From positions 610,830 to 674,829 of the forward strand of contig JAGTJX010000003.1 of NCBI GenBank assembly GCA_023657465.1: a DNA stretch of 64,000 nt, in the 5' to 3' direction. Position numbers and translations under genes: made by a program. Positions 54,751 through 64,000 of the stretch are shown here, in pieces. Below the pieces are notes generated by a model that searched no databases, had not been told where the DNA came from, and worked only from the letters and a program-made list of their open reading frames with translations. How positions within the stretch are numbered: the stretch's first letter is position 1; the number at the start of each line of letters is the position of its first letter. The stretch comes from Lysobacteraceae bacterium (lineage in GTDB: Bacteria; Bdellovibrionota; UBA1018; JAGTJX01).

Positions 54751-56040
54751 CTACATGAACTTGATGACTTGATCAGCGAATCCAGAGCACTTCACTTCAC
54801 GCACGCCCTGAGCGCCTTCACCCGTCATGAGACGAGCGAAGTCATAAGTCACATGTTTAGCACCGATAGCACCATCCATACCTTTGATGATGAGATCTGC
54901 AGCTTCTGTCCATCCCATGAACCTCAACATCATCTCACCGGAGAGAATGACTGAGCCTGGATTGACCTTGTCGAGATTCGCGTACTTAGGTGCAGTGCCG
55001 TGTGTCGCTTCAAATACAGCGTGGCCGGTTTTGTAATTGATGTTTCCTCCGGGGGCAATTCCGATTCCGCCTACTTGTGCTGCGAGAGCATCAGAGAGGT
55101 AGTCGCCGTTGAGATTCAATGTCGCAATCACATCGAACTCATCAGGACGTGTGAGCACTTGTTGGAGCGCAATATCAGCGATCGCGTCTTTGATTAAGAT
55201 TTTTCCACTTGCAAGCGCTGCAGCTTGTTCCTTATTAGCAGAGTCTTCTCCAGACTTCTTCTTGGTCTTCTCATAAGTTTCCCAAGTGTAGACCTTGCCT
55301 TTGAATTTCTTCTCAGCAACAGCATACGCCCAGTTACGGAAACCACCTTCGGTGTACTTCATGATGTTGCCTTTGTGTACGATCGTGACAGACTTGCGTC
55401 CTTCGCGAATCGCATACTCGACAGCTGCAATCATGAGACGCTCAGTTCCTTCTTTCGAAACTGGCTTAATTCCTAAACCTACAGATCCTGGAAAACGGAT
55501 TTTCTCGTAGTCTTTTTTGAAATTTTTCTTTAGAAACGCGAGCAGCTTCTTCGCTCCTGATGTTCCTGCTTCGAATTCAATCCCTGCATAAATGTCTTCG
55601 GTATTCTCACGGAAGATCGTCATGTTGACTTTGCTAGGATTCTTCACAGGTGATGGGACACCTTTGTACCAACGCACAGGACGTAAGCAGACATAGAGAT
55701 CGAGCATCTGTCTTACTGCGACGTTAAGTGATCTGATTCCACCACCGATGGGAGTGGTGAGTGGACCTTTGATCGAGATCAAATATTTCTTAAGATCGCG
55801 GATGGTTTCATCGGGAAGCCAGTTCTTCGTTTTCTTAAACGCTTTCTCGCCAGCGAGAACTTCAAGCCATGATATTTTGCGTTCACCGCCGTATGCCTTC
55901 TCTACCGCAGCGTCGAATACGCGCTGTGAAGCTGCCCAGATGTCTGGACCTGTTCCATCTCCCTCGATGAAAGGAATGATGGGGTGATTTGGGACGTGAA
56001 GCTTGCCGCCTTTAGTTTTGATCTGAGCTGGTTTTTCCAT
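54751..56040 (-). CDS. icd: NADP-dependent isocitrate dehydrogenase
   Basis: About 429 residues, starting [17 protein letters not shown]; an upstream start at 56079 would add 13. Oxidises isocitrate to 2-oxoglutarate in the TCA cycle. Substrate-binding [33 protein letters not shown], catalytic Lys in [12 protein letters not shown], and [19 protein letters not shown] are intact. 2-Oxoglutarate feeds glutamate and thus the arg operon. Confidence 0.95.
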   Translation of the reverse strand: MEKPAQIKTKGGKLHVPNHPIIPFIEGDGTGPDIWAASQRVFDAAVEKAYGGERKISWLEVLAGEKAFKKTKNWLPDETIRDLKKYLISIKGPLTTPIGGGIRSLNVAVRQMLDLYVCLRPVRWYKGVPSPVKNPSKVNMTIFRENTEDIYAGIEFEAGTSGAKKLLAFLKKNFKKDYEKIRFPGSVGLGIKPVSKEGTERLMIAAVEYAIREGRKSVTIVHKGNIMKYTEGGFRNWAYAVAEKKFKGKVYTWETYEKTKKKSGEDSANKEQAAALASGKILIKDAIADIALQQVLTRPDEFDVIATLNLNGDYLSDALAAQVGGIGIAPGGNINYKTGHAVFEATHGTAPKYANLDKVNPGSVILSGEMMLRFMGWTEAADLIIKGMDGAIGAKHVTYDFARLMTGEGAQGVREVKCSGFADQVIKFM

Positions 56041-56189
56041 AGACTGAAGAGAATAGTGATGACCAAGAGCAGTAGTCAATATTTTCTAAACTATTATTCC
56101 TAGGATGACTCAGAATTCAAATACCGTAGAATGGAGTTTGCTTAAGAAACCATTCTTTAGTGAGTTAATTTAAAGAACGTCACAGATCG

Positions 56190-56414
56190 GTGAACTTCGT
56201 ACACTCAAGACCTTATCGCAAGAATGACAACTGTTACGCAGAGCAGAAGAACTTCACTCATGTGAGGGAGCTATTTGGGTACATTAAGATCGATCAGAAG
56301 CATTATGTGGAAAGGATGAATAGGATCTACAAAGAACTCTGGAACCTAATCAATAACTTTTTTTACCGAGAACGAAGCTCATCAGAAAAGAAAGTATTAG
56401 ATCACGCATCATAA
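56190..56414 (+). pseudogene. Transposase integrase-core fragment
   Basis: 75 codons ending in TAA with SRPYRKNDNCYAEQKNFTHV and RELFGYIKI, the end of the DDE catalytic core in an IS family whose proteins read SRPYHKNDNCYVEQKN. Both earlier catalytic residues and the 5' part are missing, so this is a remnant in the gap after icd. Confidence 0.65.
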
Positions 56415-56462
56415 AGACCTTCGATAGACCCATGGCGCCCTGAGCTTTGTTTCCTCAGCAAA

Positions 56463-56867
56463 TTACATCGACAAGAAAGAATCGGGTTGATGTGGATGTA
56501 GGAATTTTGGTCGTTTCAGTGAGTGATTGGATTTGGGCTTTACACTTTCAGGAAGATCAGTTGCAGAATCAATTACGTCCTCATTTGGATCCACGTGCAT
56601 ATCGTCCGTCACTTGATCTATCATAATAGTCATTCCGGCCTTCACACCCACTTCTACCTGAATCGTTTCTGGATTCAGCTTACAAATCCTAGGCCAATAC
56701 TCTAGGGATCCATAGAATTTGACAGCGAGGCTTTTTAGGGTTTCCCCTGCCTTGACTGTGTAGGGATTGAGTTTGAGCTTTTGACGAAGTGCAGACCATT
56801 CAAGCTGATCCAGTTTATCACCTTCAACTGCAGTTCCAGCTAGAGTGGATTGACTCATTAAAATCAA
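56463..56867 (-). CDS. LysM-domain protein
   Basis: 134 residues as read, with one LysM domain (YTVKAGETLKSLAVKFYGSL, then WPRICKLNPETI) for peptidoglycan binding. The signal-like segment IKIILALILMSQSTLAG begins before the nearest usable start, at a codon ATA, while the TTG at 56867 or the ATG at 56858 (MSQSTLAG) leaves only part of it. The true start is uncertain, and an ATG lost to mutation is possible. Confidence 0.65.
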   Translation of the reverse strand: MILMSQSTLAGTAVEGDKLDQLEWSALRQKLKLNPYTVKAGETLKSLAVKFYGSLEYWPRICKLNPETIQVEVGVKAGMTIMIDQVTDDMHVDPNEDVIDSATDLPESVKPKSNHSLKRPKFLHPHQPDSFLSM

Positions 56868-56962
56868 TGCTAAAATAATCTTTATCTCTAGGATAATTGT
56901 AAACGAATCGTCTTTTTAATCTAATTGATTCCTCATAGTCACCGCGATAGAACCCAATCACT

Positions 56963-57892
56963 GTGAAGTCACATACCCAAATCGAAGATCTTCTCGAACT
57001 CAAGCGCCGCAAGAACGCTGTGATTTTGGCTCACTATTATCAAGATTCCGATATCCAAGACATTGCGGACTTCATCGGTGACAGCCTCGATCTCGCTCGT
57101 GCTGCGAAGTCCACAAACGCAGATCGAATTCTATTCTGCGGTGTTCATTTCATGGCAGAGGGCGCGAAGATTCTGAACCCTTCTAGGCAAGTTCTTATCC
57201 CTGACTTGAAAGCAGGCTGCTCGCTCTCCGACGGTTGCCCCCCGGATAAGTTCGCAGCATTCAAAAAGCAGTTCGATAATCCCTTCGTCATCTCCTACAT
57301 CAACTGCTCTGCTGAAATCAAAGCGTTAAGCGACGTGATCTGCACGAGTACTAATGCTGAGAAAATTCTGAGCCGTGCACCTAAGGATCGTCCGATCATC
57401 TTCGCTCCTGACAAGAACTTGGGCGGATACCTAAAGAAGAAGACAGGTCGAGACATGAGCCTCTGGAATGGCTCGTGCATGGTTCATGAGACGTTCTCTC
57501 GCAGGAAAATCATCGATCTGAAGACAGAATATCCCGACGCCGAACTCATCGCCCACCCAGAGTGCGTAGAAGAATTACTGAAGCATGCTGAGTTCATTGG
57601 ATCAACGAGCGCGCTTCTCAAGCACGTGATCTCATCCCCTGTGAAGAAGTTCATCGTTGCGACTGAAGCAGGCATTCTCCATCAGATGCAGAAGCAAGCT
57701 CCGACTAAGATTCTGATCCCTGCTCCACCTGAAGCTTCTTGCGCTTGTAATGAGTGTCCGTACATGAAACTCAATACTCTCGACAAAATGTACGCAGCTC
57801 TCGATACAGAGAAACCAGAGCTCTTCATGAATGAAGATTTAAGATTGCGAGCGCTTAAGCCTCTGGAACTCATGCTCGAGTGGTCGAACTAA
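56963..57892 (+). CDS. nadA: Quinolinate synthase A
   Basis: 309 residues from GTG. Condenses iminoaspartate with dihydroxyacetone phosphate for NAD synthesis, using a 4Fe-4S cluster held by three cysteines: [10 protein letters not shown] region, NGSCMVHE, and [28 protein letters not shown] is the family signature. nadB and nadC are not in the window; nadE is at the far left. Confidence 0.96.
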   Translation: MKSHTQIEDLLELKRRKNAVILAHYYQDSDIQDIADFIGDSLDLARAAKSTNADRILFCGVHFMAEGAKILNPSRQVLIPDLKAGCSLSDGCPPDKFAAFKKQFDNPFVISYINCSAEIKALSDVICTSTNAEKILSRAPKDRPIIFAPDKNLGGYLKKKTGRDMSLWNGSCMVHETFSRRKIIDLKTEYPDAELIAHPECVEELLKHAEFIGSTSALLKHVISSPVKKFIVATEAGILHQMQKQAPTKILIPAPPEASCACNECPYMKLNTLDKMYAALDTEKPELFMNEDLRLRALKPLELMLEWSN

Positions 57893-57898
57893 TTAACC

Positions 57899-58723
57899 AT
57901 GGATATTGATGGCATTCATTATAATTACTCTGAAGCGGGAGACCCTACCAATCCTGCGATCCTCTTCCTCCACAATGGTGGCGGAGATCATCGATCTTGG
58001 ATCTACCAACTCCGCGATCTATCTCAAGACTTCCACTGCGTGGCGCTTGATATTGTAGGTTACGGTGAGTCCACGCGCCCTGAGTGCGCTTACACTGTGG
58101 AATGGATGGCAGATCTCACCACAAAGTTCATCAAGAAGAAGTTTGATAAGCCCATCTCGATTGTCGGTAATTGCATTGGTGGATCGAGTGCGCTGGAGCT
58201 CATTCAGAATGATCCTACACTGGTCTCACGCCTCACGATTTTGAATACTTGTTTCGGACCCGCAGGCATGAGCGGGGTGACTAAGACTTTCTATCAAGTT
58301 CTTCCTAAGAACATGTTCCTATTGAAGATCATTTTTAATCGTATTGAAACTTTCATGCAATCTGAAGGCGTCCAGAAAGAAAGTCTCTCGCAACAATTTT
58401 ATAATCTTCACGACTCCAACAACGAAGGCATTGAGATGGAAAAGAAAATTTCAATTCACCCACTGCAAAAACGCTCAAGAAGAAACACGATCTTAGGAAT
58501 GAAGAGTTTTGCAAAATTTTCCCGCCCCTTCAAAAAAGACAAACTCACTCTCCCCATCCAAGTCATCTGGGGTAAAAAGAACACAGTCATGAGCCCGAAG
58601 CTAGGCGAATGGCTAGCGGGTTATCTAGGCGCGCCATTCTACTTTATGAATAAAAGCTTCCATATGCCCATGAGTGAAGAACCTATTGAATTTAATAAGT
58701 TGATCAGGCAGCTTCACACTTAA
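57899..58723 (+). CDS. Alpha/beta hydrolase
   Basis: 274 residues, soluble. The fold shows LFLHNGGGDHRSWIYQL, nucleophile elbow IVGNCIGGSSALE, and late VIWGKKNTVMSPKLGEW and SFHMPMSEEP. The elbow has Cys where Ser is usual (GNCIGG), so the nucleophile would be a cysteine, as in dienelactone-type hydrolases; activity on esters is uncertain. Six bases after nadA. Confidence 0.8.
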   Translation: MDIDGIHYNYSEAGDPTNPAILFLHNGGGDHRSWIYQLRDLSQDFHCVALDIVGYGESTRPECAYTVEWMADLTTKFIKKKFDKPISIVGNCIGGSSALELIQNDPTLVSRLTILNTCFGPAGMSGVTKTFYQVLPKNMFLLKIIFNRIETFMQSEGVQKESLSQQFYNLHDSNNEGIEMEKKISIHPLQKRSRRNTILGMKSFAKFSRPFKKDKLTLPIQVIWGKKNTVMSPKLGEWLAGYLGAPFYFMNKSFHMPMSEEPIEFNKLIRQLHT

Positions 58724-58725
58724 AC

Positions 58726-59343
58726 ATGGCATCCATCGAAATCTCAAAACTCAACATCACTGAAATTTATAGACTCATGATCTCTGCGATTGTTCCACGT
58801 CCAATCGCATGGGTTTCTACAATTGATGGAACTGGCCAAACTAATCTGGCACCTTTTAGTTACTTCAATGCAGTATCGAGTACTCCTCCTAGTCTTCTTT
58901 TTTGTGTCACCCGCAAACCAGATGGTTCGAAGAAGGACACAGAACTGAATATTCTTGAAACTCGTGAATTCGTCGTGAACTCCTCCAATGAGTGGAATCT
59001 AGAGATGGTGAATGAGTCGAGTGCACCCTACCCTCATGGAGTCAGTGAATTCGCAAAAGTAGGAGCAACTCCGGCAGCCTCATCTCTTGTCAAACCTCCT
59101 CGAGTACTACAAGCAGGAGTCTCCATGGAGTGCAAACTCCTAGACACTCTCCAAGTCGGTCAGGGTAACCTTGGTAGCTCTCTCATCATCGTGGGCCAAA
59201 TTGTTGCAATGCATGTGCGAGATGATTTGCTCATCAATGGCGAAATCGACTTTGAAAAGTACAAACCCCTCTCAAGGCTTGGTGGCCAACTCTACGGAAT
59301 GAATACAGCATCCATTGAGAAACCTCGTGGTGTTGTGAAGTGA
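58726..59343 (+). CDS. Flavin-reductase-like domain protein
   Basis: 205 residues of the FMN-binding split-barrel family (DIM6/NTAB): IVPRPIAWVSTIDGTGQTNL, APFSYFNAVSSTPPSLLF, KDTELNILETREFVVN. It probably binds FMN; the partner is unknown. Two bases after the hydrolase gene, so cotranscribed. Confidence 0.85.
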   Translation: MASIEISKLNITEIYRLMISAIVPRPIAWVSTIDGTGQTNLAPFSYFNAVSSTPPSLLFCVTRKPDGSKKDTELNILETREFVVNSSNEWNLEMVNESSAPYPHGVSEFAKVGATPAASSLVKPPRVLQAGVSMECKLLDTLQVGQGNLGSSLIIVGQIVAMHVRDDLLINGEIDFEKYKPLSRLGGQLYGMNTASIEKPRGVVK

Positions 59344-59361
59344 GAATGATAGGATGAGCCC

Positions 59362-59877
59362 ATGTTACTAGCAGATTTTTTAGGTGAGTTTTTAGGTGCG
59401 CACGCAGAAGCTCTCGGACGCTTGTCCTCTCTCATGAGTGATGACATCGTCGTACAACTCATGGAAGACGAACGCACTCACACTCCGTCCACTGAACTCA
59501 AGCAACTCGTCGATCAAGTCTGGAACCCTAAGAACACGATTCTAGTTTCTGAATCCCCCTACATGACGATCGAACAATGGGTGAGACAACACCGAATCGG
59601 TAAACAACTCGAGTTTTATGTTTGGGCTTACCCTGCTTATCGCATGATCATTGAATCTGCTCTCACACCAGAATCTAATTCATTATTAAAGCATGATGAC
59701 AAGAAGTGGGACGAACTCTTCGCCGCTTGTCGTAACGAAGGCATCGAATGGATCAAGTCTCAGAAGCTCGATGAACCCCTTCACACTGCTTCATTGAAGT
59801 CCGTGGATCTCTCATGGGTGAAGTTCAGAGCGAATATGTTAAAACGCCTCGGACGGAGAACTCTGAGTCAGGTATGA
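59362..59877 (+). CDS. Hypothetical protein, 171 residues
   Basis: Soluble and mostly helical, beginning MLLADFLGEFLGAHAEALGR. No motif I know. It ends TGA inside the start of the epimerase gene (ATGA), so the two are translationally coupled; a link to envelope sugar synthesis is only positional. Confidence 0.6.
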   Translation: MLLADFLGEFLGAHAEALGRLSSLMSDDIVVQLMEDERTHTPSTELKQLVDQVWNPKNTILVSESPYMTIEQWVRQHRIGKQLEFYVWAYPAYRMIIESALTPESNSLLKHDDKKWDELFAACRNEGIEWIKSQKLDEPLHTASLKSVDLSWVKFRANMLKRLGRRTLSQV

Positions 59878-60842
59878 AAACCATCGCAGTGACAGGAGCA
59901 GCTGGATTCATTGGTTCAAGAACGATTCTTGAATTACAAAAACGCGGATACAAAACCATCAGCGTCGATGCAGTAGAACACTTCCAGACTCGTGGTGAAC
60001 TCTCGATCATTCCTCATGAGATGATCATCGCGCGTGAAGGATTCATTAAGTGGCTTTTGTCTCATTCAGTAGAAGCCATCTTCCACTTAGGTGCATGCAC
60101 GGACACAACTGAGCTTGATGAGAATTATTTACGCCAGATCAACTTTGAGTATTCACAAGCGATCTGGAGTCACTGTGCGCGCAAGAAGATTCCTCTGATC
60201 TATGCTTCCTCTGCTGCTACTTACGGCGGTGGTGAGAATGGCTACGACGATAACGAAGACGCAATCCCTACTCTCCAACCCCTCAATCCATACGGTTGGT
60301 CGAAGCAAGCATTTGATATTTGGGCATTGAGCGAAGAACGTGCGGGTCGCACTCCATCTGCATGGAGCGGATTTAAGTTTTTCAATGTTTATGGTTGGGG
60401 CGAGAAACATAAGAAAAAGATGGCAAGTGTGATCGTCCATGCATTCCATCAGATCAATGCAACGGGGAAAATGAAGCTATTTAGATCGCACAAAGCAGGC
60501 ATCGGTGACGGAGAGCAGAAACGCGACTTCATCTTCGTTGAGGATGTCGTTGATGTGCTCCTTTTCGCTTATGAGAAGTCTATCCGAAGAGGGATTTTCA
60601 ACCTGGGAACAGGCCAAGCGAGGACGTTTCTAGATCTCATCAGGGCTACGTTTATGAACATGGGGCGCACTGAAAACATCGAATTCATCGATACCCCAGA
60701 GATCTTGCGTGCCCGTTATCAGTACTTTACGCAAGCTGAGATGGGTAAGTTACTTAGCCTCGGCTATACACGTCCTTTTACGAGTTTAGAGGATGGGGTC
60801 GCTCGTTACGTTTCCCAGCTAAAAAACAACTCTCCCACTTGA
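59874..60842 (+). CDS. hldD: ADP-L-glycero-D-manno-heptose 6-epimerase
   Basis: About 322 residues from ATG 59874. Extended SDR fold: VTGAAGFIGSRTILEL for NAD(P), FHLGACTDTTELDENYL with the family's ACTDTT, LIYASSAATYGGG, catalytic Tyr-Lys in NPYGWSKQAFD, and VYGWGEKHKKKMASV. Makes the L-glycero heptose for LPS inner core. It sets the cell as Gram-negative. Confidence 0.92.
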   Translation: MKTIAVTGAAGFIGSRTILELQKRGYKTISVDAVEHFQTRGELSIIPHEMIIAREGFIKWLLSHSVEAIFHLGACTDTTELDENYLRQINFEYSQAIWSHCARKKIPLIYASSAATYGGGENGYDDNEDAIPTLQPLNPYGWSKQAFDIWALSEERAGRTPSAWSGFKFFNVYGWGEKHKKKMASVIVHAFHQINATGKMKLFRSHKAGIGDGEQKRDFIFVEDVVDVLLFAYEKSIRRGIFNLGTGQARTFLDLIRATFMNMGRTENIEFIDTPEILRARYQYFTQAEMGKLLSLGYTRPFTSLEDGVARYVSQLKNNSPT

Positions 60843-60878
60843 TCAAGTGACGAGTCTTAGATACCCTCTCTGAGTCAT

Positions 60879-61691
60879 ATGGCAACGCGTCTACCACTCA
60901 CGATTCGATTAGAACAGTTTGAAGGTCCACTCGACCTTCTCCTCTTCCTCATTCAGAGCAATGAGCTCGATGTTTCTAAGGTCTCTCTTGGTAAGATCAC
61001 TGACCAGTATCTGATTTATATTGAACACATGACAGAGATGAACTTCGATATTGCAAGCGAGTTCTTAGTCATGGCTGCAACTCTCATCGTCTGGAAGAGC
61101 AGATCACTTCTGCCTCAAGAAGTAGATCCTAATGCTGTAGGTGAAGAAGACGATGTCATCACTCAAGAAGAATTGATCCGTCAGATCTTAGAACGTAAGC
61201 GTTTCTTAGAGATGGCAACTGATTGGCAGGGGCTCCCGATGTTAGGCGACGATGTGTTCTCGCGTCCTAATCGCAAGCCACCGATCGAACGCGTGTGGTG
61301 TGACATGAATATTTCTGACATGGCCCTCTCTTACCAAGAGATGCTCATCCGTGCTCGCAAGCGTGGACAGATCTTGAAGAAGGAAACAGTCTCTGTTGCT
61401 GAGAAGATTTATCATTTCGCTGACAGGTTAGAGGTAGGCAAGTTGACCGAGATGCGCGACATGCTCACTGCGCTTCCTAGCAAGGGTGAATGGGTTGTCA
61501 CCTTCCTTGCGTCGCTTGAACTAGCGCGAATGAAGAAACTCAAAGTTTATCAGAACCAAGCTTACGATCCGATTTTCTTAGAACTCATAGAGACGCTCAA
61601 AGGCATCAACCTCAGTCTCATGATGAAGGAACTGCAGACTTTCGATTCCGCAACCTCAGCAACACCGTCTCCAGAAGGAATTCCATTATGA
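60879..61691 (+). CDS. scpA: Segregation and condensation protein A
   Basis: 270 residues with RLEQFEGPLDLLLFLIQSNEL, KITDQYLIYIEHM and EFLVMAATLIVWKSRSLLP, the kleisin N-terminus that binds SMC. The C-terminal winged helix is in LPSKGEWVVTFLASLELARMKKL. Works with ScpB, whose gene overlaps by four bases. Confidence 0.95.
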   Translation: MATRLPLTIRLEQFEGPLDLLLFLIQSNELDVSKVSLGKITDQYLIYIEHMTEMNFDIASEFLVMAATLIVWKSRSLLPQEVDPNAVGEEDDVITQEELIRQILERKRFLEMATDWQGLPMLGDDVFSRPNRKPPIERVWCDMNISDMALSYQEMLIRARKRGQILKKETVSVAEKIYHFADRLEVGKLTEMRDMLTALPSKGEWVVTFLASLELARMKKLKVYQNQAYDPIFLELIETLKGINLSLMMKELQTFDSATSATPSPEGIPL

Positions 61692-62836
61692 CCAAAAATA
61701 AAGACAAGAAAAACGAAGTCACTTTCATCTCTGATCCATTCAACATGAATCATGCACTTGATGAAGTCACTGATCTCGCAACAGAGCTCGACAATGAACC
61801 CGCACTTGAGCTCGATCCCATCGAAGAAACTGACAAGAAACTTTCAAGCCTTGCCGCTACCATGGAAGAAGAGCACGAGAAGAACGTGGCAGAACTTGCA
61901 GCATTAGCCAAAAACACAGAAGCAGAATCCGCGAAGGAACTCGCAGCTCAGATCGCAGAAGACGTAGCCCTTGAAGCAGCACTCAAAGCTGAAGAAGAAG
62001 CCGAAGCAACTGTAATTGACGATGAACTCAGAGCCGCTCTCCCTTCACGTGACGAATCAGGCAACATCGATGTTGCTGAGATGGAGTCTTGTATTGAAGC
62101 GATTCTATTCATGAGCGACAAGCCTGTATCACTCGCTAAGCTTCGTTCCTTCATTGGTGAAGACTTCGAAAAGGAACTTTTCACACAAGCCATTGAATCG
62201 ATGAAAGTTCGCTACTCAGCTATTGCACACGGATTCGAGTTGCTCGAGATCGCAGGAGGCTATCAACTTCGCACGAAGCCAGGCAGATCTGCTCTTGCTA
62301 AGAAACTCGCTAAGATCACCACCCAGCGCCTCTCTCGTGGAGCGATGGAATCACTCACGATCATTGCGTACAAGCAGCCTGTAATGAAGGAAGAATTAGA
62401 CAAAATCCGTGGCGTCGATTCGTCTCACTTCATTCGTACTCTGCTAGATAAAAAACTCATTGAGATCTCAGGCCGCTCAGAACTTCCAGGCAGACCCATG
62501 GTCTATGCGACCAGCAATGACTTCCTTGAGATCTTCGGACTGAACTCTCTTGCCGATATGCCGCCACTTCGTGAAATCGAAGAAATGGTCCCAGGCTCAG
62601 AGACTCAGCTCCCAGACGAAGATCCTAGGGCAGCACAGATCCGTAAGATGTTAGGCCAGATGAAGCTAGACCCTGAACGCATCAGTTATAATGCTAAAGA
62701 AGATGAGCAATTCCTCTCCGACATCCGCGAGAAGGTGAAAGCGATTCCGATCAGCACTCCGTATTTGGAGAGCTTACAAAACGAAGCCGCGATCGAAGCT
62801 TCGCAGTCCGCTGAACCACCGACTCAGCTTCTGTAG
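61688..62836 (+). CDS. scpB: Segregation and condensation protein B, long acidic N-terminus
   Basis: 382 residues, against roughly 190-250 usually. Residues 1-130 are an acidic Ala/Glu-rich extension (LAALAKNTEAESAKELAAQI) without recognised domain; the winged-helix pair follows: SCIEAILFMSDKPVSLAKL, GGYQLRTKPG, AMESLTIIAYKQPVMKEELD, RPMVYATSNDFLEIFGL. A further ~80-residue tail ends it. Function in the SMC complex is secure; the extension's role is unknown. Confidence 0.93.
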   Translation: MTKNKDKKNEVTFISDPFNMNHALDEVTDLATELDNEPALELDPIEETDKKLSSLAATMEEEHEKNVAELAALAKNTEAESAKELAAQIAEDVALEAALKAEEEAEATVIDDELRAALPSRDESGNIDVAEMESCIEAILFMSDKPVSLAKLRSFIGEDFEKELFTQAIESMKVRYSAIAHGFELLEIAGGYQLRTKPGRSALAKKLAKITTQRLSRGAMESLTIIAYKQPVMKEELDKIRGVDSSHFIRTLLDKKLIEISGRSELPGRPMVYATSNDFLEIFGLNSLADMPPLREIEEMVPGSETQLPDEDPRAAQIRKMLGQMKLDPERISYNAKEDEQFLSDIREKVKAIPISTPYLESLQNEAAIEASQSAEPPTQLL

Positions 62837-62853
62837 TATTATTAGTAGTGAAT

Positions 62854-63562
62854 TTACTTCACTGCTTTCACAAGCGCTGACCAATAATCTGGACTCGATG
62901 GTCTAGGGTACCAAGCCATGGCCATAGGCTGATCAAGTACTTTTCCTTGATTAAGGACTACGATCTCACAGCGTTCACTGAATCTCTCTGCAAACTCAAG
63001 AGTGAGCACTCCATAGCCGACTCCAGCCTCAATCATTTCAGCAAGACTCTCATTATTGTTTACGAAGTATCTCTCAGTACGAGCGAGATCTGAGAGTTTA
63101 AATTTTCTTAGATAATTAAAAGTCATGTGATCATTCGGACCAAAATCAATAATACGCTCACTACTAACGACGTCTTGAATGGTACGACTTTTCCAAGGTT
63201 TAGGACCAACAAGAGCATAGCGATTGGGTTTGAGCATTTTACTATCTAGCTCCCTAGGAACAAGATCGGGATGAACCACAGCGATTTGGGCAACTCCAGT
63301 CTTGAGATCATCAATCCAATTGCCCTGATCAGTTTCATCAGTGATTTTGAATCGCAAGAGCAACTCACGGTATTGTTTCATCACTTCCATGCATGCGGGT
63401 ACGATTCTCGTACGCATGAGTGGTCGAGAGCGATCCTTCTAGAGCACGAATTCTCTGAGTCACACCGGTTTGAGTGATTCCTAAGTCCTTGGCTGCACCG
63501 TGGACTGTTTTAGATTTTGCAACGGACAGAAAGGCCTCTAACTGTGGAGAACGTAAACTCAT
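62854..63562 (-). pseudogene. LysR-family regulator pseudogene (ArgP-like)
   Basis: The HTH half (63365-63562: SPQLEAFLSVAKSKTVHGAAKDLG, TGVTQRIRALEGSL) and effector domain (62854-63417: CMEVMKQYRELLLRF, GVGYGVLTLEFAERF) are in different frames. At ENRTRMH/CMEVMK the usual linker is missing some residues, so a small out-of-frame deletion is likely near 63375-63395 (GCATGCATG repeat). The effector half resembles ArgP/IciA. Probably non-functional. Confidence 0.75.
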
Positions 63563-63645
63563 AAATAATGTTCATATCATCATAATAATGAATTTCTCAA
63601 ACTAAGCCTAGAATCCTACTGTCTGTTACGAGGAGAACAGCCTGT

Positions 63646-63915
63646 ATGAAGTTATATCTAGTTCACTGCGGATTTTACGATATGGAACTCTGCGAAGGAA
63701 TTTACGAATCCCATATCAATTTGATGGTCGTAGCAGAGAGTTTTGATGGCGCACGCCAGAAAGTACGTCAGAACCCAAAATTCAAAAAGAAGAGAATGCA
63801 TGTCGATGGTTTGCAAGAAATTGTACTTGTCGACGGATTCAATCTGAACCTGACACCCAACTTTGTGCGCACTGGTGAAACAGAACTCATCAGCAACAGA
63901 CATCGCGATTTATAA
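63646..63915 (+). CDS. DUF1543-type protein
   Basis: 89 residues, MKLYLVHCGFYDMELCEGIY then SHINLMVVAESFDGAR and KKRMHVDGLQEIVLVDGF, the signature of DUF1543 proteins. Function unknown. It starts after AGGAG (63630s) and is followed six bases on by another ribosome site. Confidence 0.8.
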   Translation: MKLYLVHCGFYDMELCEGIYESHINLMVVAESFDGARQKVRQNPKFKKKRMHVDGLQEIVLVDGFNLNLTPNFVRTGETELISNRHRDL

Positions 63916-63925
63916 AGGAGATAGT

Positions 63926-64000
63926 ATTCTGCTCAATCACAACATCAAACCCGTGAAATGCTTCCTAAAAAAGGAATACCTCTACAATCTCGACGAGCAC
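63926..64000 (+). CDS. Start of a further gene, runs off the window
   Basis: AAGGAG at 63915-63920 precedes an open frame reading LLNHNIKPVKCFLKKEYLYNL to the window end. The first in-frame start-like codons are ATT 63926 and CTG 63929, then GTG 63953; no ATG. Too short to identify. Confidence 0.4.
   Translation, partial: MLLNHNIKPVKCFLKKEYLYNLDEH

Overview
The window looks like the chromosome of a Gram-negative bacterium of moderate GC content. Supporting signs are lipoboxes, TonB and a TonB-dependent receptor, an ADP-heptose epimerase for LPS core, and type IV secretion genes. The gene mix and compact ATGA-overlapping operons would suit a Bdellovibrionota/Oligoflexia-type or deltaproteobacterial-type lineage. 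I cannot name the organism from sequence alone.

Left chromosomal part (1-16.9 kb): nadE (partial) and ndk; two secreted or membrane genes cut by in-frame stops, one of them an M64-family peptidase; a methyltransferase; a 28-bp-arm palindrome between convergent genes; an MBL hydrolase; a radical SAM/SPASM protein; a leftward arginine operon argC-argB-argD-NAGS(GNAT)-argJ with overlapping genes; an HI0933-type flavoprotein; a LamG-like lipoprotein; a KirBac potassium channel; a GNAT protein; and a hemolysin-III/PAQR membrane protein.

Accessory part (16.9-51.7 kb): a tandem array of integrated elements ending at an initiator tRNA-fMet gene (51678-51754, minus). Six copies of a tRNA-3'-end core (TGGTTG, mostly TGGTTGCGGGGG), each next to a hairpin, mark the junctions near 16974, 19852, 20883, 31517, 43170 and 51678. 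Three segments have the same plan: att, leftward tyrosine integrase, excisionase-like HTH gene, cargo. E1 (20.9-31.5 kb) carries an NtrC-type activator with a sigma-54 promoter, a toxin/antitoxin-like pair, a Zur-TonB-receptor module with two matching operators, and an IS481-type element. E2 (31.5-43.2 kb) carries PIN and lipoprotein genes, type IV secretion fragments with a 570-bp inverted duplication, and what appears to be a diversity-generating retroelement (DGR) missing its reverse transcriptase: an FGE/C-type-lectin target with a GC-rich C-terminal variable region, an HRDC-domain gene and avd. E3 (43.2-51.7 kb) is a defence-type island: SEFIR-domain protein, AbiEi/AbiEii, a GIY-YIG repeat protein and a Cas4-like PD-(D/E)XK protein. 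Each element also has one long compound hairpin with the same architecture but unrelated sequence. Left of E1 lie remnants with a ZIP transporter (nonsense codon 5), a His-rich protein and a DsrE-like protein.

Right chromosomal part (51.8-64 kb): an alpha/beta hydrolase, two decaying surface-protein genes, icd, an IS fragment, a LysM protein, nadA, a run of rightward genes ending hldD-like, scpA, scpB, then a LysR pseudogene and a DUF1543 gene. At least six genes carry isolated in-frame TAA/TAG codons, although the same codons end intact neighbours. Pseudogenisation, sequence error and nonsense suppression are all possible explanations.
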